64,000 bases of DNA from Toxonevra muliebris (taxonomy: Eukaryota; Arthropoda; Insecta; Diptera; Pallopteridae). Positions 47,701 to 59,700 of the stretch are shown piece after piece. Each line of letters begins with the position of its first letter. The first letter of the stretch is position 1. A model generated the notes under the pieces. It did not search any database. It was not told the DNA's origin and saw only the letters and a program-made list of their open reading frames with translations. The translations under genes were made by a program, and so were the position numbers. The DNA lies in NCBI GenBank assembly GCA_963691655.1, contig OY829327.1, positions 84,580,019 to 84,644,018 on the forward strand, read 5' to 3'.

Positions 47701-50700
47701 TAATTATCCCCCTCACTAGCCTAGTGGATAGTGCACTAGACTTTCATCTGGGAGGTTCGGGTTCGATTCCCGTCTTCGTCTGGTGGTTAATTTTCATTAC
47801 TTTCTTGTATTCACTATCAATATGAAGTGTATGAGAATTATAAGATAGTGTACAAGTACACACATTGGTTGGTAATGGCAAAACCACCAAGCCGATAAAA
47901 AATTGCCACACCGCCGTTCGGAATCGGCGTTAAACTGTAGGTCCAACTATGTGGTATCACAATGGGCCGTTCAGGCCTAAGTGTGTCTCTCGACAGCCAC
48001 TCCAACCTAACCTAACCATCCCCTCACTATTGCCGAAGACCTTTCCTCTCACATTTTTTTTTTATTTATTTTCGCAAACAACCTTCTGGATCCCAAGCCA
48101 ACGACTTTTGCTTGGTTTCTGTTAAAATTTTATTAGCGGTGCTGGACTCTCTATTTTTAAATTTTTGAGGAAAATATTGGGCAAAATAATCACTCTCTTT
48201 TTTTTGAGTATCAGTTGAAATTCTAAGAAACCCATCGTGCTGATTTCTTCGTGTATAAATATTTGCGATACAACCATGGCATTCAAGCCAAGTTCTTTAG
48301 CAATCATTTCGCGGGTTAATATTGGATCTTCCTCAACATTGAGCTTCACCAGAGCCACACTTACGTCATCAGTCGAAGATTTTGAGCGATCTTAAGGAAA
48401 TTCGTCTTCCACAGAAAAATTTCCGGAATCTCCGAATCACCACTTCGAGACTCAACTCAACTCCACTCGGTTGTTTAGTCGCAGCATACTAGATTCTCAT
48501 CTGTCGATTTCCGATTTAGTGTATGACAACCAACACATTGCTTTGCTTTTATAGGTTTATCCACTGTGGGTTGATTGATTTAAAAAAAAATCAAAATCAA
48601 ATAAACAAATTCCCTTTTTATTTGTTTACTGTAACGTTTCCAGATACAAAAATGGATTAATTTCTGGATCCAGTACTTCTGTATCGCTTCTGGAACGTAA
48701 AATTTAAACAAATTGTAAAAATGAATAACAGAAGAGTCCCTTGTAAACTCTGTAACAGAAAACTTGTAAACTTGTAAACAGAAGAACTAGCGATTCTTTA
48801 CCAAAATGTTCGTGGTTTAAATTCGAAGCTTAACGATATTTATTTAAAAAGTTTTGGGTGTACGCACCAAATTTTAGTGTTCACAGAAACTTGGCTTAAA
48901 CCAAGCGTTTTTAACACCGAAATACTCTGTGACACCTTCCAAATTTATAGGAAAGATCGTCTTTCTAAAATTGGTGGAGGGGTCTTAATTGCTGTGAATA
49001 CTCTATATTCATCTGAACAAATTATCTTATCAGACGTTAACCACTTCGAATTTATCTGTGTTCGCATTCAGCTCGGTAATCGTTATCTTTTTATCACCTG
49101 CTCTTACATACCACCAAACTCTGACCTATATATTTACTTATGCCACGTTGCATTTATAAAATCCATTTATTCGAAAGTTCATGAAAATGATACTATTTTA
49201 ATCTGTGGTGACTTTAACCTACCACACGTTCATTGGAATTTATGTAACGATACACAAAATCTAATTCCATGTTCTAACCGCGAATACTTTGATGAATTTT
49301 TGGACTCATTTTCAGAGTTATGTTTGTTTCAATTAAATAATTTGGTAAATAAAAATGGCAAAATCTTGGATTTGATTTATGTTAATGATACTTCTAAGTT
49401 TACACTGTCGATTACTGAACCGTTTGCAAAACCTGAAGACCCTAACCACCCTACACTTATTTTACTTTATGAATTAAATAGTGTCAATAACAACAATAGA
49501 TGCTCTTATAATCCACCCTTCCGGGAAAAGTTTAACTTTAAAAAAGCAAATTATTCAAAATTGTTTAAATTATTGTCGGACGCGAAATGGCCTTCTACTT
49601 TTGATGACATTGACAATAGTGTCTTGACTTTTAATAATATTTTATACGACAGTTTTAATTTATGCGTTCCTAAACTAAAATCAACTCCTGTTAATGAAAA
49701 CCATCCGGTGTGGTTTAACAAAGAATTAAAAAAACTTAAAAATAAAAAGTCCCGCAGTTTTAAATTGTTTAAAAGATCTGGAAATCAAATTGATTATTAT
49801 CACTATTCCTTATTACGACACAAATATCAGGTACTCTCTAAAAAATGTTACCGAGATTATATTGAAAAAGTCAAGTCGAATATTCATGTCGATGCTAAAG
49901 CTTTTTATGATTTTGTCAACACTAAACGTAAAAATGTTGGTTTCCCTTCCGCAATGAAATATAAGGACCAAGTATCTGATGATGAAACTCTTGTGGCAAA
50001 TATGTTTGCAAACTTTTTTAAATCAACTTATTCATCTGAAACTTTAAATAATAATAACATATATAAGTTTGATCCTGTCACGTATAACAATATTATGAAT
50101 CCGGTTATTCACCCTGAAGATGTTTTAGAACATTTAAAGACTTTAAAAATCTCTTTTACTTACGGTGCAGATGAAATTCCGAATAGTATCCTAAAAACTT
50201 GTGCTGAGTTTCTGTATTTGCCTCTGTTTAAAATTTTTGATTCTTCATTACGTAAGGGATATTTTCCCAAAAGTTGGAAGCGTTCATTTATAATTCCCTT
50301 ACATAAAAATGGTACGAAATCTAACGTTGAAAATTACCGTGGTATTGCTAAACTAAGTGCAATACCCAAACTGTTCGAAGCAATTATAACATCTCAAGTA
50401 ACCCATTCAGTAAAATCGTTAATTTCTTCATCTCAGCATGGGTTTGTAAAGGGGAGATCAACCGTTACTAATCTTCTTGAGTTATCGACCAATGTCATAA
50501 GTGGATTTTCTAATTGCCAACAGACTGACGCAATTTATACGGACTTTAGTAAAGCTTTTGACAAAGTGAACCACGATTTACTAATTAAAAAACTTGACTT
50601 TTATGGCTTTCCTCTTTTATTATTACAATGGATAGACTCGTACTTGAGAGATAGAGAGCAAAAAGTAATTTTTAAAAATGCCGTATCTAAAAGTATCAAA

Positions 50701-53700
50701 ATAACATCTGGTGTTCCACAAGGAAGCCATCTGGGTCCTATTTTGTTTTTGTTGTTTATTAACGATCTTCCATCTGTTATCAAGCACTCTAAAATATTAA
50801 TGTTCGCTGATGATGTGAAATTGTTTAAGTCTTACAACGAAATAGAAGGTCAAAATTTACTGCGATCTGATCTTTTGGCATTAAATAATTGGTGCCACTG
50901 TAATTTAATGTCTTTAAACCTAAACAAATGTAAGTTCATAGTTTTTTCTAGAAGGCAACCTATTTTTTCTAGGTATGGATTAGATGATCACGAGTTGGAG
51001 CAGGTTTTTTCGTTCGTTGACCTAGGTGTCACAATGGACACCAAATTAACTTTTAATTTACATATCAACTCAACTATTAATAAGGCTAAGGGCATCCTTG
51101 GTTTTGTTAAAAGATGGTCTAAAGAATTTAACGATCCATATGTCACGAAATCACTTTACACTGCACTTGTAAGACCAGTTCTGGAGTATGGTTCTGCTGT
51201 GTGGAGCCCTCAGTACAACTGTTATGCTGATAAGTTGGAATCTGTGCAAAAACAGTTCCTCTTGTTTGCTCTACGTTCGTTACACTGGAGTCCATCACAG
51301 CACCTCCCGCCTTATGAACAACGGTTAAAACTTATAAGCTTGCCAACTCTTCGGAGCAGAAGAGTTATGCTAAATGTGATGTTTGTGACTAAATTATTAA
51401 ATGGTTATATTGATTCTCAATTTTTACTCAATGAAATCAAAATTAATGTTCCAAATCGCTGTTCTAGATATCCAATTCCTATTAAACTTGATGCTTGTAG
51501 AACAAACTATGCCCAAAATAACCCTTTTCATTGTATGTGTAATAATTTCAATTCTCTGCACGACATTTTTGACATTTCCGACTCTCTCCAGTATATAAAA
51601 TTAAATGTATTAAATTTTCTTAATCGTTAAACAGCTGATGATTACTAATAATCTGTAGCTGTAAAGAAGACCAAATAGAGATTTATTCTCCCCAATCAGC
51701 GCTTTATCAGGGCATTCCGGAATGCATCTGAATCGGTCACCAAATCCGTACGTCATGCGGATGTGCCCCTCGTGCGGATGGGCGGGTAAGTGGGTTTGTT
51801 GGGATTCGTTCGTTAAAAAAAAACATTATAGAACCACGGCATCATTAGTTTAAATTCTCACACGAATTACACGAATAACATTCTGTTATTATCCTTCCTT
51901 CAGAAATTCTAGTTTCGCTACGATATTCGGAGTTTAACATCTTATGCTAAACTATCACTTAGAAAGACTTAGGGCCGTTCTCTCAATGCCCGGTTAAGCA
52001 CTAATCAGAACTAACTACTACTACTAACCGTCGGTTAAAGTTCGGATTAATGCTTAACCGGACATTGAGAAAACGGCCCTTTGACTGTTAGAGAAAAATC
52101 AGCCAGTAACTTTATTTATGCATTTATATATTTCTTTAGTTCGAAAAATTCATAAAAATACTTACACTCCGAAGGAAATTCTACAAGAAACATCTTGAGT
52201 TTAGTCAGGAAAGTTTAGACACCCATGCATAAGTACGACTTTTCAAAACTAAAAAATTATGTATGTATTTGTTTCTTGCCGGCCTCTTGAAGAGTTTATG
52301 AGAACTTGTTACATGGGACGTGATCTGTTACATTTTGTGAATTTTACTGTTTCATAAAAAAATAGGTCAATGTTAAACCCATTTTCAGCACCTTAGAATC
52401 TTCTGGTATTATCAGCGGCAGGGCCGTAGCCAAAAATTTTTTTTCGGGGGAGGGGGGAGGGGTGTTGGTTCATTCGAAGAAAATATTCATAAATAATTTT
52501 TATCAAACTGATTTTTAAATACAATAAATTAAATCGATGATACATTTGATGGACCCTATCAGAGTAAGGACAAAAGTAGATAAATGTCTCAAAACTTTAG
52601 GAAAAATTTTCCGATTTTTTTAATCTTAACCTCAAAAATATGGCCAAAAGCGACAAAAAATTCACCGAATAATCAAATTAAATTTTTTAATTTTTTAATG
52701 CATTTTTTTTTTTATCGCGAAGGGCATAACTCATTGAATTCCCACTACTGATGATGTACCCAACCTCAAAAAAATTACCAAAAATAGTAGAGGCTCATTT
52801 TTTTTCAAATGATCATTATTGGGAATTTGGGTCATTATCAATGAAAAGCAACCCGGATGAAATTGGCTTATATTCCCTAAATTCGTGAAGTCACAGCATT
52901 GAAAGAGATCTTTCTAGTCGTGGTGGTCTGAGCAATAATGGGTAAAAAAAATTAATTACATTTTAAGATTTTTCCCTAAAACTGCTAATAAGATGGAGTT
53001 TTTGCGAAAGAATTTTTCACTTTGAACACGAATCTGAGGTCAAAAACTTTCCATCACGTCACGTTTTAGAAAAAAAAATGGGGCAAGCAAGTCTAATTTT
53101 ACGAGGATCCGATAATTTTTTCTATTTTTTATTAATTTTTAAACTTTTCAAACTGATTCAAACTTTCAAACTTTAAACCAAAAACAGTTACTGACCCAGA
53201 AAAACTATGAATGCAGGAGTGCTCAGTATCACCTTCTCTTTTTAAATCCGTAGTCAAACCTCATGTCGAAGAAAACAAATCGGATTTGATCGCATAGTGT
53301 AACTAAGATTTCAAATTTATTTTTTATTTTAGACTTTTTAGAAAAAAAAAACCAATGAAAGTAAAAAATATCGTTAAATAGATTTTATTTTGACTTTTTC
53401 CCTCTCCATTGGCAATTAATCCCAAAAATTAGAATAAAGTTTCCACATTTCGAGGGGGGTCAGAACCCCCAAAACCTCCCCCTTAAATACGGCCTTGATC
53501 AGCGGTGTACATTTATTTTCTCCAGACCCATTCTTTTCTTTTTATCAATGTGCGTAATAACACTTTACATAAAAATCATTGCCCTAAAGTCCAACAGCAA
53601 CCAAAATGCAAAAACTCACGATATTAAAACCAAATTTAAGTCTATATAATTTCCATTAGTTATTTATATTTAGAATTTATAAAATCTGCTCATTCTTTGC

Positions 53701-56700
53701 TTCAAATATCTACATAAGCATATCTATATTCTCCCATTTTTAAAATTAGATTGGCTTAGTTATTTGTTTATTTGTAAATACAATTAATTCAGTTAATTTA
53801 AATTCACCAAAAACTTGGACAATTCAAGGTCAATAAAGTGATTGATAAATTGCGGAAGAACAGCCACAGAGAAATGTTTGCAAAAATAAACTAATATAGA
53901 CCCAAAGGAGAACAGCAACAAAGTACATATATTGAACAGGAAAGGTATTGTACTATTCAGTGAAGATATTGTCCTGTAATTTTCACTTACTTTATAGATT
54001 GTTGAAATAAGGGAACTATCACCAAGATCACTGATTAAGAACTGTACCGGGTTCTGAAACGATTGTTTGATCTACCTACTAGTTCTATGAATTTTGTTAT
54101 TCTTCTGGCATTATTTTTCATTAATATTACTAAATTATTGTTTACCCAAATTTAAATATTTCTAAACCAACAATTTATTTTGGGCATAAGTATCGAGTAC
54201 TGATAGCTTAAAATATTGTTTGCTAACAACAACAAAAATCAAATAGAAATCCAAAACTAAGTAATAAATGAGTAGGTACACGTAGAGAAAATTTGTTTGT
54301 TTGTTTTACTTTCTGTATTCTTAGAATTTACGAAAATTTTCTTTGTTTGAGAAATTCCAGTTCAAATTATAACCAAAACCATATAACAATAAAAGACATA
54401 CGTTAAAAAATTTACAAAATTTATTTATACACATTTTTTTTAGGTGTGCTCATAAACAAAGAAAATATATTGCTATTTTTAGCTTCGATTGATTATTTGT
54501 TATTTTTCTTACTATTTTTGATTTTTATGAGTTTTGATGAAATCAAAGTAATAGCTTTGGAAATATAACCTTGAATAGAAAAAAGAGGAAGGAGGTTAAC
54601 GACCAGACATTCCCGGGATCTGAGAATTGCACCATTGAAAAGCGAGTGAAATTTTCCATAAGATTCCGTAAAAACCTGAAAATCAGTTTTTTTTTTTGGT
54701 CGTCAACCTCTTTTCCCTATTCCACGTCACGTATGAAGCACTAAGTAGTAAGAAAAAGAGCATATGAACGCTTCAAGCCAATGAATAAATATTTATAACC
54801 AAAGCACTATGGTCCAAAACCCGTTTTTTTTTGGCATAAAGTCGTAGAAAAGAGATATTTATCTGAAACTTTGCATATATACTTTTGGTACCATATTCAT
54901 AATAAAATACAAAAATGGGCAAAATCGGATAAGTGCCACGCCTACTTCCCATATACTGCTGATCTCAAAATGCATATATCTTGTAAAGTATCATAGATAG
55001 AAAGCTAAAATTTGGTGAGTAGATATATTTACACGAGAAATTTAGCTATATCAAAAACAGAGAAAATCGGTCAACCACCACACCTACTCTTCATATGTAG
55101 TTAATTTTTATATATGTCGATATCTACAAGCTTCGCAGATATAAATCTGAAATTGAACGTGAACTCGCAGCAGGTTGTAGGGGCTAAATTTTAGTGGTCA
55201 CAACTCCGCAACCCCTCTCCCTTCGCCTGTCCCCCATCTCAAATTAGAAATATTTCAATACTTCATATTAATTCATTGTTATATTATCTATCCATAATTC
55301 ATATAATCAATTATTGTTATTGTTTGCATTTAGCTATTTCGTTAAGGCTCGGATATATCACAATTTCTTTCTTTATTAAGTAACCTCATACCGTATTTAC
55401 ATGTTGCTACTGAAGCCGTTTTCCAGTAAAAAAGCAAAGGCTTCTTTAGGAGGAAGCGGAACTAACTTGCTTTGTTCGGAAGAAATCGGTTTCCATATCT
55501 TGCTTACGTACGCTTACGTACTCTCTTTTACAAAACACGCCAAATCTTTACTCTCTGATTTTTTACCTGCAATTGCAGTAGCATGAACTATTATATAAAT
55601 ATTGTGATTTTGCTTCGAAAAGAGATCAGTTACTAGCTTTCTCCTCAGTCGGTTCGTTGCTTCTGCATAACTGAGCTGAGTTCATCCCATTTTACTTGAA
55701 CATGGGTTTTCTTAATATTAATTATAAATTGCAATAATAATGAATGCAGAAACCCACTTTGTGTATTTTTCTTTAAACCGATTCAACATTTTATTACAAC
55801 GCAGGCGTGTTTTGTTAACAAAACCAAGCAAATTTCGTTTTTTTTCTTAATTTCGTCTTTTTCTCCCAAATTCAGTTCATTATTACTATTTTTTTGAGAA
55901 CCCAATCGAAAACAAAATCGTTTTTATGACTACTCTCTTGTTAAACTCAAAGCATTTCTTCGTGTTGCAATTCAAGTGTTTCTAGAAATGCCAAATATCT
56001 TTAAATCGGGCAAAAACGGCAAAAGTTTTTAATAACATATTATTTTGAATACTTTTGTTAATAACTTGGCATTCGCAACTTTTTGCAAGCGCTTGCACTA
56101 AAAAAGTAATTTTCCATAAAACATAAACACAATTGTTAGGTTTTATATAAAATTACACTTGAACAAAACATTACATAATTGGACTACAAAACAAAATTAT
56201 GAAAAAAGTAGTTTTAACCATTTATTTAACACACCTTAACTAATGTTTTCCATATTTACACTTTATCTCCGTTTTAAATTTTAAAGAAATATTTACGCTT
56301 AAAGGCAGTCAACGTTTTTCCCAAATTTTTGTCAACTCAACTTGCGACTCAATCAGTTGACTTTGATCGTGCGTCAAAAATAAAGTGTTGTTCATAAAAT
56401 TCAATCCAATATATTTTTTGTCTATTTTGGATATCTAGTTTCAGAAAATCAATTCAGTTTTAAAATATAAAATCATAAAAAATTTGACTTTATGCTTTTG
56501 GACCATAGTGCAAGAAAAATCGCAATACATGCAAATGCATGTATATCGATAACTTCCCGGAAGAATGAGCTAAGAGACATTTTTCCCCTAAATACTTTTC
56601 GGTCTGTTCTTATAGTTTGCACAAATCACGGTTTGGTTTTAGTTTTATGGCTCTATACCTAAAGAAAAGAAACTAGAGAGAAAATAAAACTGATCAAAAA

Positions 56701-59700
56701 AATTTTGCGTTTCCTGAAATAGTTTGAAAATGGAAAGAAATAAAGAACGTTGATAAATTCGACTAGCTAAGGGTACTAACTAGAAAATAGGAATGTTTTT
56801 AATGGTGTCCAACTTAAATGCAATATCCCTGTGCATCAAACTAAGACTTATGGTATTGAATCCAATGTTAAACCTGTACTCCTGTATGCTTACGAAAAAT
56901 TAAAGGTGATTTTGAGGATACGATGCCCCAATAACTATACTTAAATCAGTGTGGCCAATCTGTGGGGATCCCTCAAAATGCCTGTGGCGATTTTTGTTTT
57001 CAGGAATAAATATTTTTGCATTATACACTTCTACACTTGGTACTGAAACACTTGCTCAAATAGTTTTTATAAATGAAGAAAAAATTAAAAATGGTGGTGC
57101 CTTATTTAGCCAAATCAAAATATGTATGTTTTCAATTCATTGACTTAAAATTAAAACAAAGAGTTATTTGAACATATGTATTAAAGTGCATTTTTCAACA
57201 ATACACTATTTATTAATTGAAGAAAAAATACGTCCAATTGAAATGTTTGTTCCAGGAATACAAAGCAATAATCTTTGCCATTTAATCCATATGCTGAAAA
57301 ATCCGCATATGCTGAAAAATGTCGGCCCAACGTACGTCTTCATTACTTTATTTGGTTTTTCGTTTTTTTTACATTTTCGCTCAAAATACAGGACAAATGA
57401 CTAAAACACCCGGAATGGGCTAAAATCAGGCCTCAAATCTGGAACTGTCCAAGTATAATTGTGCTAAAACTCACATCAAAGGTTAGAAAATTTATCAAAA
57501 TAAAATCTTAAAAATGAGGCTTAACCTTCAATAGCATTATTCCTCTAAGCAAGTGCAGATCTAATATCTGTTAAAATCGCTGCTCTATCCGAAAAGCTGA
57601 GTTGTAGGGTCTTATACAAGTAAGACTCTTCATGAAGTGTCATTCTGGCTAACTTTGCCGAATATTTACGGTAGTTAGTCGCACAAATGTCTACATAGGC
57701 AGAAGTCGAGGAATCGAATTTTCATACTCACGTTTACAAAAACTATTCCTTGATTGAGCCACCATACAAAATTTTTTTTAAAATTGTAATTTCTGTGATT
57801 TGTTTTCTACAGATATCAAAACTTTGTATATAAAAAGGGCTTTAAGTAAAAGCTTAAATTTAACATATATTTTAGTATAGCAACAATATCAGAGATCGCA
57901 AGTTTAAAAAGTTTGAATGTTCAGCGATCTAAAGTAAAATTGTCTACAAAATATTTTTGTTGAAAATATTAACCCTTCATTTCTTATCTTTACGTGTACT
58001 TTTTTCTTTATTCACAAAAATCTGCATTTTAGAATAAAAAAATCATAATTTAAAAAATTTGTGAACGTATTTTTTTCCCAAAGAGATTTTTCTAGCTAAA
58101 AATATATATTTCACATAGAAAAATAGAGTTTATTTGGTTGACTTATTACAATGAAACTTAATTTAAGATTTGTACCAGAAATTTACGGGCAACATTTTTC
58201 TAAAACATATTATACCTTTTTAAATCTATTGATGAATTAAAGGGTTGGCATGTTTAACCCATTAAGGACGGGACGGCCGCAATTTCAAAGCTTATTTAAG
58301 TGGCTCCGTTAACTATGAAAACGAACTTAATGGACGCATGGACGCCGGAATTTTATCAAATAGAAGCACTTCTTGATGATTTCATTCCGAAAATAATTTA
58401 GGAAAAAAAATGCAATCGAAAAATCATGTTTTTTGATGAATAACTAAGCATAACTTTTTGAATTTTATTATTTTTATTTTTATTATTATTATTTTTATTT
58501 TGCCTGCAGATTTCGAAAGTTTATAAAATTTTACATAAAAAATGATATGGCTCAAATTTTTTTAATAATGGAATATTCTATGAAAAATTATACTGTACGT
58601 CGTTGAACATTCAAACTATCTTGAAAAAACTTGTAGAAATCCAAAACTATGATATAAATATTTGTAAAATAAAGAATGCATTTATTCAATTTAATTGCAT
58701 TTATGAAAGAACAAAGCAAAGATGCGGAGAGCGCCTTGCAAGCAATTTAAAATATTTCGGTCTGACTGACCTCATGTTAGTACTAAAAGCTTAATGGCCG
58801 TAATTTTTGGTGGAATAGTTAAGAATCCGAGCTATTTAAACAGTATATCAAGGCAAGGGAAGAGCAACAATAGGAGCTTGTATTGTTGTATTGTATTGTA
58901 TTCACATGACCATTGATTTCAACATTTCGGAAAACATATATCATGGAACTTAAAAAACTTGCAGTTGCTTCTTTTTTAGGTTGTTAGTGTTAGTGTTTTG
59001 TCGCAGCAATGAAATACATATATATGTACAGACATTAGACATAAAATGATGTCCCTTCGCAATGTTTTGAGTTATTTTGGCAATTTTTAGTGTTTTTTCC
59101 TGCATTTTGCCTGCAGAGCAGAATACTTTAGAAAACAACTTCAGTTTAAATGGAAAATTAACTCTTATTTGCCTTGAATATTTTCGAGAAATGATTTTAG
59201 CTAAACTTATTATTTTTGTAAATATTTTTTTTTTTTTTTATGAACTAAATTATGGAATGAACTGTAATAAATATCACTTTTGACGCACATAGGAGCATAT
59301 ACATATGTCCAAAACAAACCCCTTTGTTTTAATGAGATTTTTGTTTTCAACTTTGCAGTTTTACAATTAATTCTTATAATTATCAAAAGTAACTTAAAAA
59401 AGTAAAAGAAATTTTTATAAAGCCTGCATAGTTCTTACGATCCGTAAAGTGTTAAGCAATAAATTTTCCAAGCAGTGTAAAAACGCTAGTTTAAAAGTTT
59501 TTGATTGACAAATATGCGCTTTTACCGAAATTTGTCATAGATTTAAAAAAAAAAAATTAGTTAGCTGTAGTCTGTGAAAAATTTAAGGAGATTTTTGAGG
59601 TTACTATATAACAACAACCACATCGCTCTTTTATCTCGATTACTTTTGAAAGAATTTTTAAATATACTTTTACAAATTTACAAAGTTGCTGTACGAAAAA

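Noticed and set aside
47719..47790. Possible tRNA gene (Glu-like) from A and B boxes
   Set aside because: No acceptor stem pairing is evident, the similarity runs into a conserved non-tRNA body, and a target duplication encloses about 300 bases, so it is a SINE head.
48004..48017. CCTAACCTAACC as insect telomere-like repeat
   Set aside because: Only two units at the end of a SINE; part of the SINE tail.
57972..58242. Another TTAA-type element (CCCTTCATTT / AATTAAAGGG)
   Set aside because: The right target reads TTGG and the ends match over only a few bases; kept as a mention only.
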